A DNA stretch of 64,000 bases, from NCBI GenBank assembly GCA_963693315.1, contig OY856188.1, positions 187,461,487 through 187,525,486 of the forward strand, in the 5' to 3' direction. Under the pieces are notes generated by a model. That model was not told the origin of the DNA. It saw nothing but the letters and a program-made list of their open reading frames with translations, and did no database searches. This document shows positions 11,535 to 23,879 of the stretch, one piece after another; position 1 is the stretch's first letter; each line of letters starts with the position of its first letter. A program made the translations under genes and the position numbers. The DNA is from Diogma glabrata. Lineage: Eukaryota > Arthropoda > Insecta > Diptera > Cylindrotomidae.

Positions 11535-12206
11535 TTAATCATTACGTACGTTATAGTTATAAGGGATTTTAACTTCTTGTGCTAGTTTTACCTCCGGCAC
11601 AAAAGACAATATTGGTGACGGTATTGCTGCATTAAAATTTGGAGGCAAACCATTTTTTCCTGGTTGTATAATAGTTGACGAGTGCAGTTGATTATCGGGG
11701 TCGAAATTTGTTGCTGCTGTTCCTCGTATAGGTGAGTTTATTCCGGTTTCATTAGGTGTTACCCTTAGTCGTTTTAAAACCGCTTCAACTAGTGCATCTA
11801 AAGGATCAGTGTTTGTAGTCACGGGCATAGTTTGTTCCTGTAGGTGTCGATGTTTAGTTTGCAAATTAGCATCTGGTTCTACCATATCTAGCTTGTGATC
11901 TGGCTCTTGATTAATTTGAAAATTTGTAGTTCCCTGTTGTCCAAATAAATTCCCTTCTTCTTCTATTTCGTCCTCCACGGAGTCTGGGTTAAATAGTACC
12001 ATTTCCTTGATGGACTTTTCCAGATCTGGTGTTGAATTTTCTTGGGTTTTGAGCTCCTGAATGTAGCCTAAAAGTTTCTCAGCTGAAATCAATAACTTTC
12101 CGGCAGCAATCACTGGTGGACCTGTTTTACCTATTTCAATTCTGCGCAATCTACCAGTTACATGGATCACACCGGTTAAAAATTCATCCAATTTTTCTTG
12201 TTCCAT
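11535..12206 (-). pseudogene. Gypsy A N-terminal gag region
   Basis: 223 residues, polar and low in recognisable motifs, starting MEQEKLDEFLTGVIHVTGRL. It is rich in Gln, Asn, Glu and Pro in its middle and ends at a TAA immediately followed, in frame, by the ATG of the capsid-like part. Long variable N-terminal gag segments are common in gypsy elements, so I take it as the front part of gag with an acquired stop. A start at the first Met (12206) is plausible; the leader upstream is short before LINE sequence begins. Confidence 0.7.
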
Positions 12207-12394
12207 TTTACGGGTACTTTCAATACCAGTTTCTGTTTATCTATGTATGTTTCTTAATTTTGTTGCACATGCTTGAACTTCTCGCTTGGGATAACGTGTG
12301 CCCATTATGTGTAAAGTAGTGGGTAGTTCAATCTCCTTTCTGTCTTCTTTACGCAGCACTGATTTCAATTGCTTCATTCGCTTGGCCATGGATC

Positions 12395-12800
12395 CTTCAA
12401 TATTTCGAATTTGACAGTCAATGTCAAATTCGTCGCAATCCGCCCATTAATTGGGCAGAAGTCGATGACATGATGTTGATATACGCGATGATGTATGAGA
12501 AAGCCAACTCCTAATTCTCCTCCGTTTTGATGGCCGCTATATTAAAAATTGTATCCTTTTGCTGTTTCATTGATTTCCGTTCTTGTCATGCCACTATATC
12601 CAGTGGTTTGTCAATTTTAGGAGATCTCCCGGTCTTCTAAGGCTTTGCATGTTCCAGGCTCCCATTTTTAAACCGTATGTCGGGTACAGTTTCCAAGGTT
12701 GGTCTTGTAATGAATTCAAGATAAGCCGACGCCAGTGTACCAAGTTCATAACAAATAATTTTTGTACGCAATGGGGGATTAACCTTTCGCCCAACCCAAA
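12395..12800 (-). pseudogene. LINE endonuclease N-terminal fragment
   Basis: On the minus strand, KMGAWNMQSLRRPGDLLKL (12680-12620) matches the 'GTWNVRSL' opening of APE-type LINE endonucleases. Across frameshifts it is followed by remnants of a 'GVGFLI...VIDFCPINGRIA' block (12510-12440). It stops where the next block, found in the LINE at 1404-3480, would begin, so it may be a broken copy of the same RTE-like family. Gypsy A starts just downstream and may have inserted next to it. Confidence 0.65.
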
Positions 12801-12989
12801 TTTTTGTGAATGGGTCCGTTCTGATCTTAAGGTTACCAGAAAAACCTTTTTACTCGTTTATATAGCGAACCATTTGATCAAAGACAGACGGCCGCTCCCC
12901 GCCGCTCCTAACATGGAGAACAGACGCTTGAGTTGCATTGGCTTTACGGAAGAAAGAATTTCTGATTTCGCTCCAAAATAGCAATGTCA

Positions 12990-14460
12990 ATGGAAAATTG
13001 ATCGAACTGAAACGAAACAATGTTACATCGGGTTAAATCTTATCCATAGCTGTTTATGGTAACTAAAGAAAGATTAAGTTACTCCAATCTGTAAATGGTT
13101 TAATCTTAAAAAAACACACTATCAATTCAAATAAATACTCCATAGTTTAAACGACAATATCTCAAAAATTGTGCACTCCACAATTATGTAAACAGTACTA
13201 TGTTTCTTAAAGCAAAGTCTTTCAAATGACAACCAGTTTGGGTTTAAAAATGATTCTTTCACCCTTCCCCATTCCCATTCCCTCAAAACACAGAAATCTA
13301 ATTAGTTGACACGGCGGTTTTTTTAGATAAAAATTTAGAAAACTTTCTGCCTGTGCAATTTTTTTCAAATTTTGCTGTCAATCAAGCTTGAAACGTAGGA
13401 AGATGGGAGGGGAGGTACGTACAGAAAATTACACTTTTTTTTACAATTATTTAAAAAATGTGTGCTTGTTATTTAAATTATGTGCTCTTTCAAATGACAC
13501 CTGACCGAAGTTTAAATGGTGTTTTAACCCCTTCTCATTCCCACCCCTTTAATAAATATAGCTTACTAATTTTTCTAAGCTAAGCGAGGAAAGAAAACGC
13601 TATTATTCTAAATTATAAAAAGAACTGTGTTGTGGAAGATTCCAAAATTTTTAAGGCAAACTGAAGCAGAGCTCTTTCATACGATATCCTAGTTGACTCG
13701 GTAAAAAATATATTTTCTTAAAAGCCTTGCATCCCAGCCCCTTAAAAACAAGAAAACAACTTTATTTTTTAGCTCGTCATCTTGTGTATAAAACTAAGTT
13801 TTATATCTCATATCTCAAATTTCAGGTCTATAGAAATTTCTAGATACAGAATGGAAAAAAAACACGTTTTACTCTCACAAATAGTGTTCCTTAGTGTTCC
13901 CATTAGTGATTGAATTATTTATTCGATTATTGTGGTAATCGGTTACATCCATATATAATGTCGTAGACCAAATGGTAACAAATTTTATAAGTTTTTTTAG
14001 CAGTATAAATCCCGCGCATTCAAAATTTGGAATACATAAACGGAATTAGCAAAAAAAACATAACATTTTGTTTGGTTTGTTGTAAATTGTTCACCTCTAA
14101 CGTTTCTCAGTAGGAAGCAATAGATTTATATAATAGGTCCAATTGCTGGTTTGAAACAAAATAACCAGACTACAGAATTCCAATATTATCTCCCTTTATA
14201 AAACCACGCCCAGAATATATTACGAAGTAAAGTATGTTCATGGCATGTGTCGGTTCGATGTTATTGCGTCTGCGCAGAGTCAACAATCCCAACATCAATT
14301 ATTATTACCTTTGTTCAAATTAAATTAAAAATATAACATCAGAATCCACAAATAACGTTAGATCTTGGCTTGATGTGATCGAATAAAAAAAAACAGGTTT
14401 GTCTTCTAAAATAAAAAAAAATTAGAGGTAATCCTGGCTACTTATGATAGCCGTAGACAT
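12990..14460. other. AT-rich spacer with degenerate CTTTCAAATGACA repeats
   Basis: No gene recognised. Three loosely related blocks begin with 'ctttcaaatgacaacc' (13218), 'ctttcaaatgacacctgacc' (13488) and 'ctctttcatacgatatcct' (13671). Each is followed within 40 bp by a C-rich 'ccccttcycattcccacccc'-like stretch. They look like an old tandem repeat with unit length near 190-270 bp. Confidence 0.5.
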
Positions 14461-16200
14461 CAGTGTTGTGTGGAAAGAAACTCATTTAATATAACACATT
14501 CTCCTCGGACTCATACGCCCATGCACCTCATACACCCGTTTATACATATTCCCATACACACACCCATATACACACATTCGTACACCTACATACTTCACCA
14601 TAATCATTCATGCATAAAAGAAAAAGAAAAATCAGATATGACTCACCCGTATGATGTTGTCCCGTCCTACTCTAATATCCTTCAAATTCAGCCGCTCATC
14701 TCCATCAGGTCATACATAGATCGGAGCTCGGCCAAGGTGATTGCAACTTACAACCGTTGTTAAGATCCAAGTGTTATATAAATTAACGGATATAGAAATT
14801 AGTAATAATTTATGGCAGCTGCAATGAATCAATCCGGAAATGACAACCGGTTTCAGCGATGATTCACCGGTAACTCTCGGTGATGAAATGTGATGATATC
14901 AACTTGTAACCAACGTTATTGGTTGTAAGACACCTTTAACAGCACTAATCCAGACTGCCTCCAGATCACTGGTCAATTTTTGTCATGGATCGTCGAATTT
15001 TTAGGGTAATTTTACTATAAGTAACCGTCGGGATAGATGTTATCGCCCGAATTTGTAAATGACGTCAACTATTTAGTCTAACTACTAACACAGCTTCAAA
15101 AAAACTAATATTTTATGGATTCCGCTAACTGAATAAATCACAGCGCACATATCATATGTATAATTTTTGTTTTAATTTTCATTTAATTGGTTTGATACAT
15201 GGAATATAATTAGATTATGAAATAATGAGTTGAATATTAAATTTAAATTTTGACTAAATAAATTACGATTTTTTTATAAATAACTAGATGACTTCACAAA
15301 CATACAGCGAATGAAATTTTTTTTTGTAAATAAATATCTTAATTAAAAATTTTAACTAAATAAATAGATGGTTTCACAAATATATAGTGAGTAGTATTTT
15401 TTTTATAGTTTCTTGGCCTTACTTGAACTGTGGAAATGTACATGCGAACTTCAACTCAATAAAGTGGTTATATTTTCATTACGTAACTTTGTCTACTTAA
15501 ATGTAAAAGAAAATCACGTGGATTACACAAAAAAAAGTATTCTCGAACGTAAACATTCGCGATACACAAAAATTGACAAAATTTCCACAATTAATCTGAT
15601 AACAAAAAAACCAGACCGAGCAAATATGGCGCTCGCCACGGCACAAACATAAAAATAATTTTTTTGATTTTGGTTCACTGACACTAAATCGGTAAATTGA
15701 AACCCTTCGAATTGATGTTATTGTAAACTACCAAAAAATTTTACTAATTAATTTTATACGCAATATCGCGAATTTAATAACAAAAAATATTTGCTAATCC
15801 CGACATTTAAAATGGAACATTTTACAAAATCACAACTTATCAACCTCGACAACACAGGCAGATCGAAAAGTCGATGCCAAACTAAGAGACACAACATGTC
15901 TTCAACCACGTATTTATAGGCTAAAGTCACGTCGGATTTACACCTCAACAAACCGATAAACGCGATGATTCTGTTTATTGGTTATTCACTTTCGTTATAT
16001 CTTGTACTAAAATTGGAGAATAATTATAAACAGAAACATGGATTATGAAACGAATGTAGGACATCTACATGGGAATAGCACAAGATATTGTACAACTGTT
16101 CTATGCTAATTTTATAGTGATTAACGATCACAAACTGAATAAAGGAAATTACATTTGGAAATATCACACAACTGTTTCAGATCAATAATTCTTTTAATGG
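14461..16200. other. Spacer with a CA-rich stretch and a small tandem duplication
   Basis: 14500-14600 is rich in CACA/CATAC on the plus strand and allows an open frame (14470-14763) with His/Thr/Pro-biased composition that I do not regard as a gene. 15240-15410 contains two diverged copies of a roughly 110-bp unit ('actaaataaat...gatg.cttcacaaa.atatag.gag'). Nothing else recognised. Confidence 0.4.
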
Positions 16201-18250
16201 AGACTATAGTAGGCGATGACTATGGATTGAGTATAAGAAACCATGTGTAAAGGAAAAATAAATACAACCATGAAAATTTCTGCCAAGGCAAATTTGATGT
16301 GTGTGGGACGGGACAGTGGTTCGAATTTCAATTACGGAGTTTGAATTACCCTTCATAACAAAGTCTGTATGCTCCCAACAAACTTTAAAAACAAAGTGTG
16401 AAAAGTCAGCAGTTGTATGGTAGACCCCCGTCACTTTGATCGATGTGTCCCAAAAGATGGTAACTATCTTTTCACACTAATTCAACCCTTTTCCATAAGT
16501 TTCATCATAATCACTTCGTTATTGTAGGCTGTAGTGTGCATAAACGCACTGAAAAGAATTGGAAATTTACAACAAAAAAAAATTTTACCGGAAGTGAAAA
16601 ACCAGAAGTTGGGATGCAGAACTATTGATGCAGAACTGTCATCCAATTCGATTATCATGCATAGATGTTATAGTGCTTTCAAAAAAACAGATATATGGGA
16701 CACCCCCCACCACATTGTTCACTATCGCTCAAAAACTAATCAGTTCCTTGCCATACATGTTTGCATTTTTTTCCAAAGTGTTATCAAAATTCGTTGACGA
16801 GCGAATGCTGTGTACTCCCAACAAACATTGAAAAAATTTTGACAGTAAACAGGTGTTCGGGAGGCCCCGTACCACTTATCCCAATATTGTCCAAAAACTA
16901 AACAGTTCTTTGTCATTTAATTCTCCATATTTTCCCAAAGTGTCATTAGAATTGATTAATGAATGAAGTCCGTATGCTCCCAACAAACTTTGAAAACAAA
17001 GTGTGAAAATTCAACAGTTGTATGGTAGACCCCCCGCCACTTTGATCAATGTGTCCCAAAAGATGGTAATTGTCTTCTCACACTAATTCAACCCTTCCAT
17101 AAGTTTCATCATAATCACTTCGTTATTGTAGGCTGTAGTGTGCATAAACACACTGAAAAAAATTGAACATTTACAAAAAAAAAATTTTTACCGGAAGTGA
17201 CAAACCGGAAGTTGGGATGCAGAACTATTGTGAACCGTACTAAATGCTCATGTAGCAAGTTTCATGTAGTTTCATCCAATTCGATTGTCAGGTACAGATA
17301 TTATTGAGCTTTCAAAAAAACAGGTGTATGGGACACCCCTCACCACATTGTTCACTATCGCTCAAAAACTAATCAGTTCCTTGCCATATATGTTTGCATC
17401 TTTTTCCAAAGTGTCATCAAAATTCGTTCACGAACGAATGTTGTGTGCTCCCAACAAACATTAAAAAAAGTGTGACACATTAAACAGGTGTTCGGGAGGA
17501 CCCCCACCACTTATTCCAATATTGTCCAAAAACTAATCAGTTCTTTGTTACTTAATTTTCCATCTTTTTCCAAAGTGTCATTAAAATTGATTAATGAATG
17601 AAGTCTGTATGCTCCCAACAAACTTAAAAAACAGAGTATGACAAGTCAGCATTTGCATGGTAGACCCCCCGCTACTTTGATCAATGTGTCCCAAAAGATG
17701 GTAATTATCTTTATACACTAATTTGAACCTTTTCCATAAGGTTCATAATAACCACTTCATTATTGTAGGCTGAAGTGTGCATAAACGCACTGAAAAAACT
17801 TCAAAAAAGTACAAAAATTTTTTTTTACCGGAAGTGACAAACCGGAAGTTGGGATGCAGAACTATTGTGAACCGTACTAAATGCTCAAGTTTCATCCAAT
17901 TCGATTGACAGGTACAGATGTTATAGAGCTTTCAAAAAAACAGGTGCTCCGGGGACCCCACACCATTTTGTCACTATCGCTCAAAAACTAATCAGTTCCT
18001 TGTCATTCAAGTTTGCATCTTTTTCCAAAGTGTCATCAAAATTCGTTCACGAATGAATGTTCTATGCTCCCAACAAACATAAAAACATTGTGGAAAAAAC
18101 CACCTGTTGTATGGTGGACCCCTCAACCCTTTATCCAATGTACTGCAAAAGCTGATCAAATCTTTCTCATGTTACTTGAAAGCTTTTACCAACGTTTCAT
18201 GAAAATCGATCGGTAATTGTAGGCTACAGTAGGGATAAACACCTGGAAAA
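16200..18250. repeat. Tandem 605-635 bp higher-order repeat with CCGGAAGT motif
   Basis: 'tatggtagaccccc' recurs near 16416, 17021 and, as 'catggtagacccccc', near 17656, giving units of about 605 and 635 bp. Each unit contains 'gctcccaacaaac' more than once (about 16371, 16811, 16976, 17450, 17609, 18067) and 'ccggaagtgacaaaccggaa' or a variant (about 16588, 17191, 17827, 18262). No meaningful open frame spans it. Apparent small proteins here are repeat artefacts. The same family continues inverted to about 19830 and recurs at 61510-63070. Confidence 0.85.
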
Positions 18251-19200
18251 AAAACTTTTCAACCGGAAGTGACAAACCGGAAGTTGGTATGCAGAAATAT
18301 TGGAAATTGTACTAAAACCTTATATACTGAGTTTCAGTAAGATCATATTCCTGAATTAGAAGTTATTCAAGATTTAAACTTAGAGGTGTTCGGGAGACCC
18401 CCCGCCATTTTATCCAAATTTGAAATGAATCTAGATCTTTCATTTTCAAGTGAACCTGTATCATTTGCCAAAGTTTCATCAAGATCCTATGCAGAAAGTC
18501 CACCCACCTTTTAAATAAGATAAAAGAAAAACAAATACGATAACAACTTCAAACAGCAAAGATTAATCAAAAATTTTTTCGCTCTTTTAAAGAATCAATT
18601 TTCTGTAATAATCGATTTTTTTTCTAAAGAATCGATTTTTTACTTCACCACATTTTAAATTGTGTGAAGTATCAAGTAACGCAATCTACGTGAAAAAAAA
18701 TCTTTCATACCCCAAATTTTGTTTTTCTTTTGTTTTGGACCATTCTCTATCTAAATAGCCAATAAAAATTTTAATGTACGTCTGTGGGTGGATGGGCAAA
18801 GGATCTTGATGAAAATTTGGCAAATGATCCAGGTTCACTTGATAATGGAAGGTCTTGATTAATTTCAGATTTGGACAAAATGGCCGAGGGTCTCCCGACT
18901 AGCTCTAAGTTTAAATCTTCAATAACTTCTAATCCCGGCTTATGATCTATTGAAACTTGGTATATAAGGTTTAAGTACTGTTTTCAATATTCCTGCATAC
19001 CAACTTCCGGTTTGCCACTTCCGGTTAAAAAGTTTTTTTTTCAGTTGTTTATCCCTATACTGTAGCCTACAATTACCGATCGGTTTTCATGAAACGTTGG
19101 TAAAAGCTTTCAAGTAACATAAGAAAGATTTCATCAGCTTTTGAGGTACGTTAAATAAAGGATTGGCGAGTCCAGCATACAACAGGTTGTTTTTTACTTC
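18100..19200. repeat. Large imperfect inverted repeat within the CCGGAAGT family
   Basis: About 18100-18490 is matched in reverse complement by about 18785-19190. Shared blocks include 'ttcaaccggaagtg' against 'cacttccggttaaaaa', 'tatatactgagtttca' against 'tgaaacttggtatata', and 'gggagacccccc' against 'gagggtctccc'. The spacer (about 18500-18780) contains a TTACTTCACCACA block and 'cttttgttttggaccattct'. Confidence 0.8.
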
Positions 19201-19830
19201 ATCACAATTTTAAATTGTGTAAAGTACTGTAATATAGCGGCGAAAAAATCTTACATACTCCAAGTTTTGTTTTTTCTTTTGTTTTGTACCATTCTATCTA
19301 TCTAAATAGTCAATAAAAATTTTGGTGTATGTCTGTGGGTGGCTGAGTAGGTGGATGGGTTTGTGACATTCCTGCGTATGAAACTTTGGCAAATTATATA
19401 TGTTCACTTGAAAATGGAAGATCTGGATTTATTTCAAAATTGGACAAAATAGAGGGGGTCACGCGAACACCCCTAAGTTTAAATATTCATTAACTTCTAA
19501 TCCCAGCTTTCGATCTTATTGAAGCTTGGTATATAAGGTATTGGTATTGTTTCCAATATTTATGCATACCAACTTTCGGTTGAAATGAAAAAGTGGTTGA
19601 AAATGGAAGATCTAGATTTATTTCAAAATTGGACAAAATATAGGGGGTCACGCGAACACCCTAAGTTTAAATCTTCATTAACTTCTAATCCCGACTTTCG
19701 ATTTTATTGAAACTTTGCAAATTATGCAAATATGTATGGCAAGAAACTGATTAGTTTTTGATCGATATTGAACTAAGTTGTGGGGTCTTCCCCGTGTATA
19801 CTTGTTTTTTTAAAGCTCATTAACATCTGT
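19200..19830. repeat. Further diverged copies of the CCGGAAGT family
   Basis: The spacer block 'ttacttcatcacaattttaaattgtg', 'ttgttttgtaccattct' and 'gtctgtgggtgg' is repeated at 19195-19345, followed by the reverse-oriented repeat body. A 120-bp stretch ('aatggaagatctggatttatttc...gtcacgcgaacacc') occurs at about 19395 and again at about 19600. Confidence 0.7.
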
Positions 19831-20525
19831 GCCTGGCAATCGCATGAGATGAGGATCTAAAGTGTACCGGTTTGTGGAATTGCAGTATTATGGGGCACTT
19901 ATCAATGTTGATAAGTAGGAATGTTCCCTAGAGCATAGGGTATTCCATTACGAAACCATCCTCAGAGCCTAACTTTACAACTGCTACTGTGTCCAGAGGA
20001 ATAAAAAAGTGAATTAGATAAACATGCAGTTGTTGTCAACTTCTTTACGGAGGGCCGAACATGAGTTGGAAAGTTGACTATGAAGTGTTTTGCCAAAAAA
20101 CTAAATTTAAACCTCTCATTTTGACTGCCTGATTATTGAAATTTCGGAATCTTTACGGGCCATCACTCGGCAATCAAGGTTCTAGAGTATAGCCTTACCA
20201 CGTCAAAATTAGCCAGGAGCTATCTTACATTTCTTAGCGAGATGGTTAATCAGTCGATTCGTATCCTAATAGAGACGTTGACACTTCATAATTTTAATCC
20301 CGCATAGAGGAATCAATTTTTTTATTTGTAATTTTTTTTATTTTTGATCTACTGGAGTGACAACCCCGCGTACTCCAGTCCCTGCTATTGACATACAAGC
20401 TAACGTTGAGATATCATATACCGCTAGAAATAGGAGTATTCCTTGATGATGAACTATGGAGTAGACGCCACGTTATTGCTGGCTCGCAGAATCGAGCCTT
20501 TATATAATTCTATATATGGGTTTTA
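19830..20525. other. Intergenic, unassigned
   Basis: No open frame of note. The short string 'ataccgctagaaatagg' at 20418 matches the left end of the composite insertion at 5890 ('atatccgctagaaatagg'), so a degraded copy of that element's end may lie here. Confidence 0.35.
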
Positions 20526-20529
20526 ATCG

Positions 20530-21000
20530 TTCATGAAGGAAGTGCATCGCATGATCAACGGTCACACTCAGGGGACTCTGAAATGCCCCATTTGTGGGCA
20601 GAATCAGCAAAACGTCCATGATTCGTTCTTATTCGGTTTAATGTAGTCCAGGTATGACGTGGCAAATCGAAACCAGGTTGGGTAGAAGTCGGGTTAGTAA
20701 TAGAAAGGCCAGTTGTGTTGTAATGTTACCAGGAGGTGTCCCAGGCATCCAAGATATTAAAATTAGTTGCCAGCAAGTTGCTGGCAGTTTTATGTAGAGG
20801 CTTTCTTGACTTCAATCGACAACGAGTGTGGTCACCGTAATATTCGTGCAAGGGTAACGTGATGTTGTTGGTTACCTTTTTATGTTCACGCATGAGAGCA
20901 TGCGAGCGTCTGAGTGCAGGTGGAGCGATATTGCTTAACACAGGGAGCCAAGGTAAAGGGCTGGATCTGAAAGTACCACTTATAGTGCGCATCGTTATTT
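20530..21000 (-). pseudogene. LINE C-terminal fragment (jockey/LOA-like)
   Basis: The minus strand encodes LPWLPVLSNIAPPALRRSHA followed by RLKSRKPLHKTASNLL and, past a frame break, PGFDLPRHTWTTLNRIRTNH and HKWGISESPECD. These are the conserved tail blocks of an insect LINE polyprotein: the 'LPVLSNIAPP.LRR' block, then 'PGF.LPR..W..LNRIRTGHGR' and a cysteine-containing end. The RT core is missing (5'-truncated, as LINEs often are) and stops are present. The clade is uncertain. Confidence 0.75.
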
Positions 21001-22060
21001 ATAGATAATTTACATATAAGTACAGACAAAATAATATGAAAATGAATGAAAATTTTTAATGATCATTTTTCTTGTGTTTTTAATATTTTCTTCCTCGATT
21101 TGATAATTCGTTTTTTTTTGTTTCTGTTGGTTTCCAACGTATTATTTATAGAGTCGAGGCAATCCTAAATAACTCACAAATGTAGATTTTGAGTTGTTTG
21201 TCGAATACCATTTTTTAATATTACAGAAAAAATTTTAGTTTTTGTTTTAATATTTTAGAGACGAGTTAAAATTTGATATGAAAACAATAAGCATTGAAAT
21301 ATGAAAACAATAAGCATTAAACAAATATTTATAAACGTTTCCTCTAGCACCGATTATTTGAAAATTTAAATAGCATCCCGAGTCGAAATCTAACTACTCC
21401 TTAAAGCCTACAGATTCTACTATTTAGAATTTAGAGTATTTAAGTATGTATCACTTATTTTCAATACAAAAATAACATCTACTTAACTCCTGCAAAAGTG
21501 ACTTACCGGAAAAAATCCCATTTAAGTTGTTAAATAGGCGTTAAATAGTATATTCCATATCAAGAGTTGTAAATAGCATTTTACATGCAAGGGAAAATAT
21601 TATTCTTCACGAGCATAGAAAATGCTTTAAAACTCGAGATTTGTTATATACTTTTTCTACGACTTTGTTTCAATGCCCAAACGCATATAATTACTTGAAA
21701 AAATGAACTACTAATTATAAATTAAATGCAAATAGTTTACAAATTGTGATAGGCTTTGCATTATTCTGTGACAAAATGAATTGAAATATTTACTTTATAA
21801 AAATTAAATTTTTCTTTAAATAAAAATTGTTCTTTTTATTAAAAATGTTTCGTAATATATATATGAAAATCCATTACCGCACACTTTTTGTTACTTACCA
21901 CACACTATTTGAAATAATTAATTTACATGTCATGGATAGCATGAACTATGATGTAATTTATAATTTACTGTGATAGGAGTAGAAAAAATAAATTTTCTTT
22001 TGGCCTTTTCTGTAATAATAAAAAACGAAGAGAAACGAAATTTGTTTAATGATAATAGAC
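21000..22060. other. AT-rich intergenic DNA
   Basis: No coding region, repeat array or transposon end recognised. A short duplicated string 'atgaaaacaataagcatt' occurs at about 21280 and 21302. Confidence 0.4.
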
Positions 22061-22069
22061 TTTTTTCCC

Positions 22070-22320
22070 GAAAAAAACTTGACATTTGTGATCAGCTGAT
22101 TTAGATTTCGAAAACTTTAAAAAATTGTTATATCTTGCAAATCAAGATTGTTTTGCGTTTTCTTTAAGTTGTTTTTTACTATATTTGCATTATTATTATT
22201 TTTGCAGTAAATTTTAATACATAATTACTAGATTTCTAATTATCATTTGACAGATTCCATGCAGGAATCCATTCAGCAATACAACGATTTGAAGTTTAAA
22301 GAAAAAACTATATTGATAAT
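22070..22320. repeat. Dispersed repeat, copy also at 38870-39130
   Basis: 'cgaaaaaaacttgacatttg', 'atttcgaaaa.tttaaa.aattgtta', 'ttttaatacataatt..tgatttctaattatcatt' and a 'cagattccatgca' block are shared, allowing divergence, with 38870-39130. At the second site the repeat has inverted ends, so both are probably relics of one MITE-like element. Confidence 0.7.
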
Positions 22321-22364
22321 AATAATAAACAAAATACAAGAAAGAATAAGAAATAAGAATAGAA

Positions 22365-22490
22365 AAATAATAGTACATTATTTAATTAGGAGCTAAAGTT
22401 ATACTTTTTGTGTTGAGTCTATAGTTTGACAATTATAGACGAAACACAAAAAGTCACTTTAGCTCCGAATTAAATACACTATTTTTTCGG
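22365..22490. mobile_element. Short hairpin element (MITE-like), about 125 bp
   Basis: A near-perfect inverted repeat: 'aggagctaaagt..tactttttgtgtt' is mirrored by 'aacacaaaaagtcactttagctcc', and both ends continue into 'ttaatta'/'aattaaa' and 'aatagta'/'cactatt'. The loop is about 10 bp around 22424-22433. Compact, nearly complete hairpins like this are typical of MITEs. No coding capacity. Confidence 0.75.
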
Positions 22491-22499
22491 CAAACGTTT

Positions 22500-23700
22500 A
22501 AATTTTTTATAAATATGAAATTAATACATTAAACTTTTTATAAATATAAATTTTTATCGTCATAATTACTTCCAAAAAAGAGAAAAAAACATTTAAATTT
22601 GTATGAATAAAATTTTGTTTATCAAAGCAGCCTTTTCAAAATTTCATAATATGTTTGAAAAAATAACAAACTAACAAATAACAAATGCTACTTTACAGCC
22701 TCCGTAATATAAAATAAAAATGGCGTTACTTTTGCTGTCGCTAGACGTTACTTTTGCTGTCAGGCTAAAAACCCCTCCTTGGGTTGGATGCGAAATAGAT
22801 CGAAATCGTAAATAGTTTTTGAAGATTCAAATAAGATGTTAATTGTGTACGTTGATAGAATTGATAGGACTTTTTAAGTTCTTAGGATATGATAAGTACT
22901 TAGTAAGGTGTTGAAAAATTGGTTTATTTAGGTGTAAAGTAGTATTTTAAGAATAACTAGTCTGCAAATAGTTTTTTGAGATTCTAATTATATGTTATAT
23001 AGTATGTTTTTAGATTTTGTATGAGTTAATAAGTTTATCGAGAATAAAAAGTTCTTATTTACATGCAATAAAGGATGAAAAGAACTAAAATAGGTTCATT
23101 TGAGAATGTCTACTACTTAAATCGTAGTTAAAGTTCGACTCGGGATAGAATCGTATAGATATAGACAATAGAATAATAATAAATAAATTTAAATATTTAA
23201 AATTTAAATTTTGTCTTGCGATGATTCGGAGGCTATCTAAATCACCCAGCATCTTTAACCCCAGCCTGCCGGTTATTATTGCTTGGCGAATATTTATAAT
23301 TAAGTTAAATATATATTTAACTTTATTCAACTTCTGTTATGTAGCACTTTATATTTTAAATAAATGTTGCAGCATCAACTGGAATTTAGTATATAATTGA
23401 CAAAGTGCAATTGTGATAGAAAACATACAACGAACTAAAGAGGCTACCCAGGATGTAAAGAATTGCATTATGAGAATTAACCCCAAACAGAGCATGAATT
23501 GAATCGAATGTAATGTGAATTGTGTCTACAAGCGGGTCCTACGCAGGCATATTTCAGGCTACCACTACAGAAGAAAGTAACACATTTGACAAACATTGTA
23601 GGTTGGAAGCTTTAAACAAGTTTAATATTGTGATACTAAACTTTATGTCAATGATTGAGAAAAATTTGGCTCTCATGATTAAAAATTTGATCAAAATATA
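22500..23700. other. AT-rich intergenic DNA
   Basis: No gene recognised. Two copies of 'gttacttttgctgtc' lie 22 bp apart at about 22723 and 22745. The open frame at 23085-23330 (minus) is short, Ile/Asn-rich and lacks any family resemblance, so I leave it out. Confidence 0.4.
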
Positions 23701-23704
23701 AAAA

Positions 23705-23800
23705 TCTATCTATTGCGATGTACTTCATCTCGGAATTTCGGAAAAATTTTGATGATTGGCAAATGACTATATATGAGCAAGTTGAGACGAAAAATCTTAG
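23705..23800. repeat. Dispersed 120-bp module, copy 3 (inverted, diverged)
   Basis: In reverse complement this matches the right-end module at 7400-7490: 'cttcatctcggaatttcgga', a 'ggcaaatgactatatatgag' block and 'gagacgaaaaa' correspond to the plus-strand forms there. Unlike the other two copies it has no TA array beside it. Confidence 0.7.
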
Positions 23801-23879
23801 AAGCATTTAATCAAATCTGGCATGCCAACTTGATCAACAACCTCGTTACGTACGGCTTGCACTCCACGGTCGTGAAACT

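Noticed and set aside
12583..12981. Plus-strand 132-residue open frame
   Set aside because: Opposite strand of the LINE endonuclease fragment, which explains the sequence better.
14470..14763. 97-residue His/Thr/Pro-rich open frame
   Set aside because: Produced by a CA-rich low-complexity stretch; no splice or family evidence.
15754..15951. 65-residue minus-strand open frame
   Set aside because: Short, no motif, no neighbouring exon; consistent with chance.
16534..18216. Several small open frames in the CCGGAAGT repeat block
   Set aside because: They recur with the repeat unit, differ in frame between copies and show no protein-like conservation.
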